Assembly (NCBI RefSeq): GCF_018130765.1
Contig: NZ_JAFCJZ010000008.1
Span: 186,001 to 250,000, forward strand
DNA length: 64,000 nucleotides
DNA from: Bradyrhizobium iriomotense
GTDB lineage: Bacteria > Pseudomonadota > Alphaproteobacteria > Rhizobiales > Xanthobacteraceae
Direction: 5' to 3'
Numbering within the stretch: the first letter of the stretch is position 1; the number at the start of each line of letters is the position of its first letter. Below are positions 43,735-55,176 of this stretch, in pieces. A model generated the notes under the pieces. The model did no database searches. It saw only the letters and a list, made by a program, of their open reading frames with translations, and was not told the origin of the DNA. The translations under genes and the position numbers were made by a program.

Positions 43735-45381
43735 TTAACCTCTGGCGATGTCAGCCATCGCGGCACGGCTGCCGCGATCGACCTCGCGCAGCAGCTTGTA
43801 GACCTCGCGCTTGCGTTTGTGAAACGCAGCCATGTCAGGTGCGGTCGGCTCGCTCTTGCGTCCCAGCGCCGACATTTTTGCCATGGTCTCGCCGATCGAG
43901 GCATAGGCGCCGCCGGCGACCGCCCCGAGCATGGCGGCGCCCAGCAGCACCGGCTCCTTTGTTTGCGGCAGCGCGACGGTTAGGCCGGTAGTGTCGGCCA
44001 TGATCTGCCGCACCAGCGGACTGCGGCTGGCGCCGCCGCCCATGATCATGAGGCTGGAGCGGACCCCATGCGCGGCAAAGGCCTCGATCACCTCGGCAAG
44101 GCCATAGGCGAGGCCGCAGAGACCGGCGATGAACAGCCGCTCCATCGAGGCGATGTCGGTGTCGAGATCGAGGCCGGCGATCACCGCGCGGGTGTCCGGA
44201 TCGGCGTAAGGCGAGCGGTTACCGATGAATTCGGGCAGCACATGGACGTCACGCGCGAGCAGTGCGGCGCGGCTGGCATCGCCGGCGCGCGCGATGATGC
44301 GGCGCTCGAGGAACTCGATGAGGTCGACGCCTTCGCTGCGTGACGCCGCGCTCGCATCCGCATAGCCGGGATGCGACTTGAGCAGATGATCGATCGCGGC
44401 CCCTGCCGCCGACTGCCCGCCTTCGTTGAGCCAGAACTCCGGCACCATGCCGGAATAATAAGGCCCCCACACGCCGGGGACGAAGCACGGCTCCTTCGTC
44501 GTCGCCATGATGCAGGCCGACGTGCCCATGATGTAGGCGAGACGGTCGCTGACATCGCTCGCGCCGCCCGCCCCGTCACGCCCTCCGATCGCGCCGATGC
44601 CGCCGGCATGGGCGTCGATCAGGGAGGCGCCGACCGGGGTGCCCGGCGTCAGGCTGAGTTCGGCTGCGGCGGCCGGCGTGAGACCCGCGCCGAGGCGCGT
44701 ACCCGGCGCTACGATCTCGGTGCCGATGCGGGCGTATTTTTCGGCGACGAAGTCCGACAGACCGATGCGCTTGAAGAACGGCGCGCTCCAGCCACCGCCG
44801 TCATGCGCCAGATAGTTCCATTTGCAGGTGACGGTGCAGGTCGAGCGCTGCAGCGAGCCGGTCGCGCGCCAGGTCAAATAGTCGGCCAGGTCGAAGAAGT
44901 GACCGGCGGCGTCAAAACTCGCGCGCAAATGCCGCTTCAGCCATAGCAGCTTCGGCATCTCCATCTCGGGCGAGATCGAGCCGCCGACATAGCGCAGCAC
45001 GGCATCCTCGGTCTCGTTGATCAGCCGTGCTTCGGCCGTGGCGCGATGGTCCATCCAGACGATGACATTGCGCTGCGCCTCGCCGGACGCGCTGACGGTG
45101 AGCGGCGCGCCCTGCCTGTCGAGGACAACCAGCGAACAGGTGGCGTCAAAACCGATGCCGCCGATACTGTCGGGCGCGATGGCTGCTTCCGCCATCGCCG
45201 CGCGCACGGATTTGACGCAGGCCTCCCAGATATTCTGCGAGGACTGCTCGACGATGTCACCGGCCTCGTGCCAGATCCTGATCGGATGCCGGGCGGTTGC
45301 AAGCAAGGTGCCGGCCTCGTCAAACACCCCTGCCCGCGTGCTCGTGGTCCCCACGTCGACACCGATATACGCTCGCGGCAT
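43735..45381 (-). CDS. FGGY-family pentulose-type kinase (ribulokinase-like)
   Basis: 548 residues from an ATG preceded by GGGAGC. The N-terminal ATPase motif YIGVDVGTTSTRAGVF and the C-terminal MGGGASRSPLVRQIMADTTG match the YDR109C/D-ribulose kinase branch of FGGY (about 540 residues), distinct from glycerol kinase. Other markers are VIVWMDHRATAEA and GTPVGASLIDAHAGGIGAIG. Acts on a pentulose or a ketose derived from the imported polyol, probably after the adjacent dehydrogenase oxidises it. Confidence 0.9.
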   Translation of the reverse strand: MPRAYIGVDVGTTSTRAGVFDEAGTLLATARHPIRIWHEAGDIVEQSSQNIWEACVKSVRAAMAEAAIAPDSIGGIGFDATCSLVVLDRQGAPLTVSASGEAQRNVIVWMDHRATAEARLINETEDAVLRYVGGSISPEMEMPKLLWLKRHLRASFDAAGHFFDLADYLTWRATGSLQRSTCTVTCKWNYLAHDGGGWSAPFFKRIGLSDFVAEKYARIGTEIVAPGTRLGAGLTPAAAAELSLTPGTPVGASLIDAHAGGIGAIGGRDGAGGASDVSDRLAYIMGTSACIMATTKEPCFVPGVWGPYYSGMVPEFWLNEGGQSAAGAAIDHLLKSHPGYADASAASRSEGVDLIEFLERRIIARAGDASRAALLARDVHVLPEFIGNRSPYADPDTRAVIAGLDLDTDIASMERLFIAGLCGLAYGLAEVIEAFAAHGVRSSLMIMGGGASRSPLVRQIMADTTGLTVALPQTKEPVLLGAAMLGAVAGGAYASIGETMAKMSALGRKSEPTAPDMAAFHKRKREVYKLLREVDRGSRAAMADIARG

Positions 45382-45421
45382 TATCGCTCCCGGTCGCTTT
45401 CCGTCAGTTTTGACGATAAGC

Positions 45422-46195
45422 CTACCAGCAAGTGTAGCCGCCATCCACCAGCACGATGCTGCCGGTCATCAGGCTCGCGGCCTCGGATGAGAGGAACAGC
45501 ACGACGGAGGCGATCTCCTCGACCTGCCCCATCCGCGCCATCGGGGTTCCACCGATCCAGGCGTCGTACATCTTGGGATTGCTCTTGACGAACAGATTGA
45601 GCGGCGTCTCGATATAGGTCGGCGCCACCGCATTGACGCGGATGCCCCGCGCACCCCATTCGGCGGCCAGCGATTTGGTCAGATGGTGCACGGCGGCCTT
45701 GGAGGCGTTGTAGAAGCACTGCTCCTGCGGCTTGTTGACGATGAAGCCGGACATCGAGCCGACATTGACGATGGCGCCGCTCCCGGCCTTCAGCATGTGC
45801 TTGCCGAATTCGCGGCAGCACCAGAAGGTGCCGTTGAGATTGACGTCGATGACGTTGAGCCAGTGCTCGTCGGTGACGGTCTCCGCCGGGGTCTCGCTGC
45901 GGGCGATACCGGCATTGTTGACGAGGATGTCGACCTTGCCGTGGCGGGCGACGAGATCGTTCGCCACCTCCGCCACGCGCTTGGTGTCGGTGACGTCCAT
46001 GATCGCGGTTTCGACCTCAAAGCCCTTCGCCTTCAGGCTGGCTTTGGCGCTGTCGGCGACCTTACTGTCACGGTCGCCGATGATGACCCGGGCGCCGGCT
46101 TCAGTCAGCGCCTCCGCGCAGCCAAGGCCGATGCCCTGCCCGCCGCCGGTGATGAACGCGGTCTTGCCTTTCAGCTTGAATTTTTCCAGGTACAT
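45422..46195 (-). CDS. Short-chain dehydrogenase, polyol-type
   Basis: 257 residues. Cofactor motif TGGGQGIGLG, NNAGI, catalytic Ser in NVGSMSGF, and Tyr/Lys in FYNASKAAVHH are intact. The acidic Asp after the glycine motif (IIGDRDSK) favours NAD. Members of this branch oxidise polyols such as D-arabinitol, xylitol or sorbitol to ketoses. Between the transporter ATPase and the FGGY kinase, it fits an import-oxidise-phosphorylate route. Confidence 0.9.
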   Translation of the reverse strand: MYLEKFKLKGKTAFITGGGQGIGLGCAEALTEAGARVIIGDRDSKVADSAKASLKAKGFEVETAIMDVTDTKRVAEVANDLVARHGKVDILVNNAGIARSETPAETVTDEHWLNVIDVNLNGTFWCCREFGKHMLKAGSGAIVNVGSMSGFIVNKPQEQCFYNASKAAVHHLTKSLAAEWGARGIRVNAVAPTYIETPLNLFVKSNPKMYDAWIGGTPMARMGQVEEIASVVLFLSSEAASLMTGSIVLVDGGYTCW

Positions 46196-46225
46196 GGTCG
46201 TCTTTCCGTCTCTTGCCGTTTCTTG

Positions 46226-47233
<1,008 letters not shown>

Positions 47234-47243
47234 GGCAGCCCCC

Positions 47244-48074
47244 TTACTTCACCGCGCCAAAGGTGAGCCCGCGTACGAGCTGCTTCTGGCTGAACCAACC
47301 GAGGACGAGAATGGGCGCGATCGCCAGCGTGGACGCCGCCGACAGCTTTGCCCAGAACAGCCCTTCCGGGCTCGAATAGGAGGCGATGAACGTGGTGAGC
47401 GGCGCGGCATTCGAGGTGGACAGGTTCAGCGTCCAGAACGCCTCGTTCCAGGCCAGGATCAGGTTGAGCAGCAAGGTCGAGGCGAGGCCCGGGATCGCCA
47501 TCGGCGTCAGCACGTAGACCAGCTCGCGGCCGATGGTGGCGCCGTCCATGCGCGCGGCCTCCAGGATGTCGCGCGGGATCTCCTTGAAATAGGTGAACAG
47601 CATCCAGATCACGATCGGCAAATTGCCGAGGCAGAGGATGAAGACGAGACCGATGCGGGAATCGAGCAGACCGAAGGTCTTGAAGATCAGGTAGATCGGC
47701 ACCAGCACGCCGACCGGCGGCATCATCTTGGTCGAGAGCATCCAGAGCAGGATGTCCTTGGTGCGCTTGGTCGGCGAGAACGCCATCGACCACGCCGCGG
47801 GGACCGCAATCAGCAGCGCGATCAGCGTCGAGCCGCCGGCGATGATGATCGAGTTCAGCGCATGGTGCAGATAATCGCTGCGCTCTTGCACCGTCGCGTA
47901 ATTCTCGGTGGTCCAGTGGAAGAACAGGAAGGACGGCGGAATGGCGAAGGCTTCGAGCTCGGTCTTGAAGCTCGCCAGCACCATCCACAGGATCGGGAAG
48001 AAGATCAGGAAGCCGAACAGCCAGGCTGCCGCCGTCGATACCGCCACCTGCTTCGTCGTCGCCATCCGCGCCAT
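47244..48074 (-). CDS. Carbohydrate ABC transporter permease (MalG-like)
   Basis: 276 residues. About six membrane segments; the first is [20 protein letters not shown] and the EAA loop reads [20 protein letters not shown]. Short N-terminal cytoplasmic tail, as in MalG/UgpE partners. Three bases separate it from the other permease. Confidence 0.93.
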   Translation of the reverse strand: MARMATTKQVAVSTAAAWLFGFLIFFPILWMVLASFKTELEAFAIPPSFLFFHWTTENYATVQERSDYLHHALNSIIIAGGSTLIALLIAVPAAWSMAFSPTKRTKDILLWMLSTKMMPPVGVLVPIYLIFKTFGLLDSRIGLVFILCLGNLPIVIWMLFTYFKEIPRDILEAARMDGATIGRELVYVLTPMAIPGLASTLLLNLILAWNEAFWTLNLSTSNAAPLTTFIASYSSPEGLFWAKLSAASTLAIAPILVLGWFSQKQLVRGLTFGAVK

Positions 48075-48077
48075 GAT

Positions 48078-48950
48078 TCAGGCCTCCAGGTTGCGGCCGA
48101 CGATGCGGACGAGGAAGAAGGCGACGATGTTGGCGAGCACGACCGCCACGAGCCCGCCGGCGGACGCGCTGCCGACATCGAACTGGATCAGCGCCTGCGA
48201 ATAGATCAGGAAGGCGATGTTGGTGGTCGACAGCCCCGGGCCACCGCCCGTGGTGACGTAGATCTCTGCAAAGACGGTGAGCAGGAAGATGGTCTCGATC
48301 AGGATCACCACCGTGATGGGACGCGCCAGGTGCGGCAGCGTGATGTAGATGAAGGTCGAGACCGCGCTGGCGCCGTCCATCTCGGCGGCCTCCTTCTGCT
48401 CCTCGTCGAGCGACTGCAGCGCGGTGAGCAGGATCAGCGTTGCGAACGGCAGCCATTGCCAGGCCACGATCAGGATCACCGAGAACAGCGGGACGTCGTT
48501 GAACCAGTCGACCGGCGTCAGCCCGACCAGCTTTGCGAGCCAGGCAAACAGGCCGGAGACCGGATGCATCAAGAGGTTCTTCCAGACCAGCGCGCTCACC
48601 GTCGGCATCACGAAGAACGGCGCGATCACCATCAGCCGCACGAAATTGCGCCCCACCACGGGCTGGTCGAGCAACAGCGCCAGGGGAATGCCGAGCAGGA
48701 TGGTCAGCGCCAGCACCGAGCCGACCAGCACCAGCGTGTTCTGGAGGGAAGCAAGGAACGCGGGATCGGTGAGGAAGTAGCGGAAGTTCTCCAGGCCAAT
48801 AAAGGCCTCGGAGCCGGGATCGAGCAGGCTGTAATGCAGCGTCGAGAAATAGAGCGTCAGCGCGAGCGGGACGATCATCCAGATGAAGAGCAATCCGACG
48901 GCCGGGGTCAGGAGCGACCTCGCGAGGAATTGCGTCTGCCGGGTTGCCAT
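48078..48950 (-). CDS. Carbohydrate ABC transporter permease (MalF-like)
   Basis: 290 residues with about six membrane segments, starting LLTPAVGLLFIWMIVPLALT. The EAA loop is KEAAEMDGASAVSTFIYITL. Matches the UgpA/SmoF-type permeases of polyol importers. Leads into the MalG-like gene. Confidence 0.93.
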   Translation of the reverse strand: MATRQTQFLARSLLTPAVGLLFIWMIVPLALTLYFSTLHYSLLDPGSEAFIGLENFRYFLTDPAFLASLQNTLVLVGSVLALTILLGIPLALLLDQPVVGRNFVRLMVIAPFFVMPTVSALVWKNLLMHPVSGLFAWLAKLVGLTPVDWFNDVPLFSVILIVAWQWLPFATLILLTALQSLDEEQKEAAEMDGASAVSTFIYITLPHLARPITVVILIETIFLLTVFAEIYVTTGGGPGLSTTNIAFLIYSQALIQFDVGSASAGGLVAVVLANIVAFFLVRIVGRNLEA

Positions 48951-49049
48951 CCGCGCGCTCCGTTGGCGGGAAGAAGGCGGCCATCCATCCGGGGCTGGGC
49001 TGGTGGATGGCCGCCAGTTTGAGCTCAGGAGGGAGAGCTCGGTTGGGTC

Positions 49050-50363
<1,314 letters not shown>

Positions 50364-50389
50364 GGTGACCTCCCTTGGACTCGCGCTTT

Positions 50390-50422
50390 TGAGCATATGC
50401 CCACGCGTTGAGCGTATGTTCA
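50390..50422. promoter_or_regulatory. Tandem SorC-type operator upstream of the polyol transporter operon
   Basis: Two TGAGC-N4-GYYCA-like sites: TGAGCATATGCCCA at 50390-50403 and TGAGCGTATGTTCA at 50409-50422, 19 bases apart start to start. The second is part of a 16-base palindrome (TTGAGCGTATGTTCAA). The same pair with the same spacing recurs at 52333-52365. Confidence 0.65.
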
Positions 50423-50532
50423 ACTGAGGCGCGGTGCTTGTCAAGAAGGCGCGCGGGCGTTCCAACAACTTATGAGTGCTGCGGTGCGGGAGGGATGGGA
50501 GCAAGTGGAAGCAGATGGCGCGGCTTGCTCCA

Positions 50533-50672
50533 CCTCTCCCGCTTGCGGGAGAGGTCGCAGCGCATCGAGAGATGCGATGCGGGTGAGGGCTTTCGCCTCT
50601 TGGGGAGTCTTGCCAGCGGAGAGACCCTCTCCCCAGCCCTCTCCCCAGCCCTCTCCCGCAAGCGGGAGAGGG
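50533..50672. repeat. Palindromic intergenic repeat with tandem CCCTCTCCCCAG units
   Basis: A perfect palindrome CCTCTCCCGC-TT-GCGGGAGAGG at 50533-50554 and CCCTCTCCCGC-AA-GCGGGAGAGGG at 50649-50672 flank the element. Between them three CCCTCTCCCC-like units are repeated at about 50624-50659. It lies just past the SorC gene and may also serve as its terminator. Confidence 0.6.
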
Positions 50673-50703
50673 AGCGGAGCCCCGCTGCCGCGCGAACCAC
50701 GCC

Positions 50704-51654
50704 CTACCGCTCCAGAATCGCCCTTGCCGTCGCTTCGTCGGTGATCAGGCCATTGATCAGGCCCCCGCTCAGCGCGGCCGCGATGGCCGCCACCTTGGCT
50801 GCGCCGACCGCGGCGCCGATGGTCGTTGTCTTCGCGGGCACTTCCGGCGGAATGCTGGTGAGGCGCTTGTTGGTGCCGGCCTTGAGCAGGCGGCCCTTGG
50901 CATCATAGGCCCAGCCGGTGATCTCGCCGATGGCGCCCAGGCGCATCATCTCGAACAATTCGTCGCGGGTGACGAAGCCGTCGACATGCACCTGCGCCTT
51001 CTGGTCCATCTGGCCGATGCCGACGAGGCGCAGGTCAGCCCTGGCCGCGACCGCCTTCACTTTCGCGATCGGCTCGATGCGCACCATCTTGTTGCGCTCG
51101 TCCTCCGACGACATCAGGAACGGCAGCGGCATCGGATAGTGCCGCGCGCCGGTGCGGTCGGCGAGCCGTCCGACGGTGTCGTAGAAGCTCGCCGAACCGT
51201 CGGCGGAGATGTTGCCGACCAGCGAGACGATCTGGTGATTGGGCCGGTCGATCGGCGTGACGCGCTCGACCGCGGCACGCACTGCCCTGCCCGTGCCGAG
51301 CGCAACGATGACGGGCGTCTCCGAGCGCAGCGTGGAATCGAGCAGGTTGGCGCAGCGTTCGGCAATGCCTGCGGTCGCCTGCGGCGCGGCAGGATCGGCC
51401 GGCACCACCTCGCAATGAACGAGATTGAACCGCTCCTTCAGGCGCGCGGCCAGCTCCATGCAGGCGGCGATGGGATGTTCGAGCCGGAAGGTGATGAGCC
51501 GCTCGGCGAGGCACAGCGAGACCAGCCGCTGCGCCGAGGCGCGCGAGACCTGGAGCATTTTTGCGATCTCGTCCTGGGTGTGGCCGGCAATGAAATAGAG
51601 CCAGCCGGCACGCGCGGCGTCGTCGAGTCTCGACTTGTCGTTCTCGGCGGCCAT
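50704..51654 (-). CDS. SorC-family sugar-responsive transcriptional regulator
   Basis: 316 residues. An N-terminal HTH (GHTQDEIAKMLQVSRASAQR) precedes the sugar-binding domain seen in SorC/DeoR-like central regulators (LVGIGQMDQKAQVHVDGFVT, ALGTGRAVRAAVERV). It senses a phosphorylated sugar or polyol. Located between the HAD gene and the transporter unit, both of which have matching operators. Gene order makes it the local regulator of both. Confidence 0.9.
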   Translation of the reverse strand: MAAENDKSRLDDAARAGWLYFIAGHTQDEIAKMLQVSRASAQRLVSLCLAERLITFRLEHPIAACMELAARLKERFNLVHCEVVPADPAAPQATAGIAERCANLLDSTLRSETPVIVALGTGRAVRAAVERVTPIDRPNHQIVSLVGNISADGSASFYDTVGRLADRTGARHYPMPLPFLMSSEDERNKMVRIEPIAKVKAVAARADLRLVGIGQMDQKAQVHVDGFVTRDELFEMMRLGAIGEITGWAYDAKGRLLKAGTNKRLTSIPPEVPAKTTTIGAAVGAAKVAAIAAALSGGLINGLITDEATARAILER

Positions 51655-51660
51655 GCGGGC

Positions 51661-52323
51661 TTAGATCTCCCAGAAATCACTCATGCGCGCGAAGACCCGA
51701 TCGGCTCCGGCGGCGGACAATATAGCGCGGCCATCGCGGCTGCGATAATGGCCGCCGCCGACAAATCCCCAGACGGTCATGCCGGCCGCCTTGCCCGCCT
51801 GCACGCCGCTGACGCTGTCCTCGATGACCAGAGTGCGGGCGGGAGCGGTGCGCATCTTCTCCGCCGCGTACAGAAAGAGGTCGGGAGCCGGCTTGCCATG
51901 CCTGACCATCTGCGCGGTGTAGATTCGCTCGCCGAAATGCGGCGCGAGGCCGGTCACATCGAGCGACAACGACACCCGGTCAATATCGCTCGATGACGCC
52001 ACACAGAACGGCATGGACAGCTCCGACATCACGGCAGCAATACCTGGGATCGGCCGGAGTGAACCCGCGAACGTTGTCAGCACATGCGACTTCAAGCGAG
52101 GCAGAAAGCCGTCCGGCACGACTTGCCCGAGTTCACGATAATGCTGCTCGATCGCCTTAGCGCTGCGTCCGAGGAAGAGCTCGAGCGCCCGCTCCGCGCT
52201 GAGCACGATGCCGAACTCGGCCAGCACCTCGGACAGGCACCGGCAGCTCAACAGCTCGCTGTCGACGAGCACGCCGTCGCAATCGAAGATGACGAGATCG
52301 AGTTTGCCGCGGCTGTTCTCCAT
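51661..52323 (-). CDS. HAD-superfamily hydrolase (sugar-phosphatase-like)
   Basis: 220 residues. Motif I FDCDGVLVDSE (nucleophile Asp), motif II SSS in FCVASSSDIDR, Lys in VRHGKPAPDLFLYAAE, and motif IV VIEDSVSGVQAGKAAG are intact. The cap is the small alpha type of the beta-phosphoglucomutase/phosphatase branch. It is upstream of, and seven bases from, the SorC gene, so cotranscribed. Could dephosphorylate a sugar or polyol phosphate. Operator copies lie directly before its start. Confidence 0.9.
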   Translation of the reverse strand: MENSRGKLDLVIFDCDGVLVDSELLSCRCLSEVLAEFGIVLSAERALELFLGRSAKAIEQHYRELGQVVPDGFLPRLKSHVLTTFAGSLRPIPGIAAVMSELSMPFCVASSSDIDRVSLSLDVTGLAPHFGERIYTAQMVRHGKPAPDLFLYAAEKMRTAPARTLVIEDSVSGVQAGKAAGMTVWGFVGGGHYRSRDGRAILSAAGADRVFARMSDFWEI

Positions 52324-52332
52324 CCAGCCATT

Positions 52333-52365
52333 CGATCATATGCCCACGCTATGAGCAATAGCTCA
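52333..52365. promoter_or_regulatory. Tandem SorC-type operator upstream of the HAD/SorC unit
   Basis: CGATCATATGCCCA at 52333-52346 and the perfect palindrome TGAGC-AATA-GCTCA at 52352-52365, again 19 bases apart start to start. The block CATATGCCCACGC is identical to that at 50394-50406. Starts ten bases before the HAD start codon. Confidence 0.65.
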
Positions 52366-52512
52366 GACGCCCCCGGGCGCAGCGGGCCGCACTTGCGGCA
52401 TGATGCCCTGCAGAGCCGGAGGTCAGCTCACATGGGTCTCGGCTCTGCGTCGTGGCATGATATGCCCGCACCGCGTCCGGGACACGGGTGTCGTAGCGGG
52501 CGTTGTTCCTGC

Positions 52513-53940
52513 TCAATACTTCGCCACCACCGGCGAATTGAAGTGATAGTTCAAACCGGTGCGAAAGACGTGCTCCTGCACATGGGTCGAGAACGTGTGC
52601 GCAATGCCGTGGTAGTCGTAGGTGTCGGACACGTTGCCGAGATCGATGTAGAGATATTCGGTCTTCGCAGTCCAATTGCGGCCGAGCAGGCCGAACGGAT
52701 TGAACGCGGTCTCGATGCCGCCGCCGACGGTCCAGCCGGTTTGGGTGTGGGCGAAGGTGGCGTCGAAGAAAGCCCCGGATCCGAATGTTTCAACCACATG
52801 AGTTTTGACGCCGCCATACGCCAGGCCGCCGGTGGCATAGAAGAGTGATGAGCCAAGCGCATATCCAACGCGGCCGCGCGCGGTGCCGAACCACTGCAGG
52901 CGCTGATCCGCAGTGAAAAGGCTCCCGGGCGCGACGCACGCCTGCAGGCAGGACGTGTCGTCCTTCTGGGTGGAGCCCTGCATATCGGCCTCGAGGCCGA
53001 GCACCAACGAGCCGGCCTGCCAATTGTTGCCGATCTGCGCACCGCCAATGAAGCCACGGGGGCTGAGATTGAACAGCTCCGATTCAAAGACGCCGCCAGA
53101 AGACGCCATCGGCAACGAACTGGGATTGAGGGCGATAGCGGAGCCGGCGTTGCCGCCCACATAGGGGCCTGCCCAATTGGCAAGCGGCTCTGGCGCAGCG
53201 GGGCCCTTGCGGTCGAAACGATAGTTCGCCCCGACGCGAAAAATATGCTCGCGAATGTCGGAGGAGTAGGTGTGGGGGCCAAAGCCGGACGGCATTCTAT
53301 AACCGCCATCCTGCGAGCCCAGATCGAGATAGAGATATTCGATCTTGCCGCTCCAATTGCCGCCCAGTGACGCCTCCACGCCGCTGCCGACGGTCCAGCC
53401 GGTGCGCGTGTCGCTGAACGCTGCGCCGAACGGAACTGCGAAAAATCGTTCTGCGATCGTGGTGCGGACGTTGCCGTAGGCGAAGCCGCCAGTGAAATAG
53501 CTGAGCACGGAGCCAGTGGCGAGGCCGATGCGGCCGCGCGCGGTGCCGAACCAGTCGACCTTCTGGTCGTATTGCAAGGCGAAACCAAACCCGCAAGTGA
53601 ATGCGCAGGTGCGGTCGTCCCGCAGGTTGGCACCTTGGATATCGGTCTCGAGGCCGATCACCAGATTGCCCGCCTGCCAGTTGGCGCCGATCTGCATGCC
53701 GCCGATCGCGCCTGCCCCGCCGAGAGTGGACGTCGGCGATCCGCCAAAGGAGCTGGAAATATTTGTGGTGGTCAGGTTCTGGCTGACGCCTACGCCAGCG
53801 TTGGCGCCGATGTAGAGCCCGGTCCAGTCGTAGACCAGCGCAACCGGCGCCTTGGCGTAAGTCCGTGCGCCGAGATCAGCGGCGTCGGCGGAGCCGGCGA
53901 CTGTAACGGCGAGAGCGGCGACGAACAGACGTGTCTTCAT
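52513..53940 (-). CDS. Outer-membrane protein with two tandem Omp25/31-like barrels
   Basis: 475 residues with a signal peptide (MKTRLFVAALAVTVAGSADA). Two similar halves follow. The first begins WTGLYIGANAGVGVSQN and ends EHIFRVGANYRFD; the second begins WAGPYVGGNAGSAIALN and ends EHVFRTGLNYHFN. Shared landmarks are GNWSGKIEYLYLDLGS / NWTAKTEYLYIDLGN, and WFGTARGRIG / WFGTARGRVG. Each half is about 200-220 residues, the usual size of a whole single barrel, so this is a tandem duplication in one chain. The N-half carries CAFTCGFG and the C-half CLQACVAPG, likely extracellular disulfide loops. Divergent from an AraC gene. Confidence 0.88.
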   Translation of the reverse strand: MKTRLFVAALAVTVAGSADAADLGARTYAKAPVALVYDWTGLYIGANAGVGVSQNLTTTNISSSFGGSPTSTLGGAGAIGGMQIGANWQAGNLVIGLETDIQGANLRDDRTCAFTCGFGFALQYDQKVDWFGTARGRIGLATGSVLSYFTGGFAYGNVRTTIAERFFAVPFGAAFSDTRTGWTVGSGVEASLGGNWSGKIEYLYLDLGSQDGGYRMPSGFGPHTYSSDIREHIFRVGANYRFDRKGPAAPEPLANWAGPYVGGNAGSAIALNPSSLPMASSGGVFESELFNLSPRGFIGGAQIGNNWQAGSLVLGLEADMQGSTQKDDTSCLQACVAPGSLFTADQRLQWFGTARGRVGYALGSSLFYATGGLAYGGVKTHVVETFGSGAFFDATFAHTQTGWTVGGGIETAFNPFGLLGRNWTAKTEYLYIDLGNVSDTYDYHGIAHTFSTHVQEHVFRTGLNYHFNSPVVAKY

Positions 53941-54163
53941 TTCAGGAATCCTCGAGCTTGAGTGGCTCCTGACTAGCGGGATGGACTGCCGATATCTTGG
54001 ACCGGGCGCGACTGGGTCGGACCCGGCGCGACCGTTCTGGCGCTTTTGATTTCGTGTTGCAGATCAGTTACATAGGGTGGTCGTTGCAGCACGGAGGAGA
54101 GTGGGCATTGCAAGCGGACGCGGATCGCCAGGACAGGCGTCAGGACTGGATGGAGCGACAGCG

Positions 54164-55144
54164 TTGACGACAATCCAGATGCCCGCCTGGGGTGAGCCGC
54201 TGCACCTTTCGACCGAGACCCTGCCGGATCGCGATCGGCTTCCGATCTGGCTCGAATTTTACGGTCGCAAGCTCTTCAATCTCGACATCGAGCCGCTCGG
54301 CGACGCTCCATTCCACGCTGACGTCACGCTGCGTGCGCTGCCGGGCGTGACCTTGACCAGCGGCTCGCGGAGCGATGCCCATTACAGGATCAGGAATCAT
54401 CACCTTCAGAACGCCACCGACATGCTCGTGTTCATGGCCGTGCTCTCCGGGCGCAGCGTTTCCGTGCAGCGAGGTCGCGAAGCCGTGGTCATGCCCGGCC
54501 AGGGGGTCCTGATGCTGTCGAGCGAAGCCGCCGACCAGATCCTCACCGATGGCGGCCGCTATGTCGGCGTCTACGTTCCCCGCCAAGCGCTGACGCCGGG
54601 GGTACGCGATCTCGGACGCTGGCTGGCACGGCCCATCGGCGCCGAGACAGAGGCTCTCTGGCTGCTGACCGACTATGTGCGGCTGCTCCAGAGCGGGCGC
54701 GCGCTGGCCAATCCCGACGTGCAGCGCAGCGCTGCCGCACATATCGGCGACTTGCTCACGGCCCTGATGCGCGCAACGGGAGACGTCGCCGAACTCGCAC
54801 GCCGCCGCGGCGTCCGGGCTGCGCGCCTTGCGACGGTCGAGGCCGACATCGCCGCGAACCTGCATCAGCCGGGGCTCTGTGCCGAGGACGTCGCCCGGCG
54901 TCAGCGCATCACGCCCGACTATGTGCGAAAGCTGTTTCGGCAGCAGGGCACGAGCTTTGCCGATCACGTCGTCGCGCAGCGCCTGTCTCGCATCTATCAG
55001 GCCTTGAACGATCCCGGCCTGTCGGCAAAGCCGATCAGCGCGATCGCCCTCGACGCCGGCTTTGCCGACGTCTCCTATTTCAACCGCTGCTTCCGCCGCC
55101 GGTTCGGTGCGACGCCCTCGGATGTCCGTGCGCGCAAGCACTGA
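54164..55144 (+). CDS. AraC-family transcriptional regulator
   Basis: About 326 residues. A TTG at 54164 with GGAG eight bases upstream is favoured; an ATG at 54179 is the alternative. The N-terminal part resembles the AraC_binding_2 domain (WLEFYGRKLFNLDIEPLGDA, PGQGVLMLSSEAADQI). The C-terminal double HTH reads ARRQRITPDYVRKLFRQQGT and AIALDAGFADVSYFNRCFRR-RFG. Divergent from the double-barrel porin, so control of that gene or of itself is possible; its effector is unknown. Confidence 0.88.
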   Translation: MTTIQMPAWGEPLHLSTETLPDRDRLPIWLEFYGRKLFNLDIEPLGDAPFHADVTLRALPGVTLTSGSRSDAHYRIRNHHLQNATDMLVFMAVLSGRSVSVQRGREAVVMPGQGVLMLSSEAADQILTDGGRYVGVYVPRQALTPGVRDLGRWLARPIGAETEALWLLTDYVRLLQSGRALANPDVQRSAAAHIGDLLTALMRATGDVAELARRRGVRAARLATVEADIAANLHQPGLCAEDVARRQRITPDYVRKLFRQQGTSFADHVVAQRLSRIYQALNDPGLSAKPISAIALDAGFADVSYFNRCFRRRFGATPSDVRARKH

Positions 55145-55176
55145 TCGCAAATGATGCGCGATGGCTCACCTTCGGC

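Noticed and set aside
50533..50672. A possible CRISPR or IS end at the CTCTCCC repeats
   Set aside because: Too few and too unequal units, no transposase or cas genes nearby; fits short palindromic intergenic repeats.
54077..54178. An upstream start for the AraC gene
   Set aside because: The added residues are a basic, Gly-rich run without a good ribosome site; the TTG at 54164 has GGAG at the right distance.
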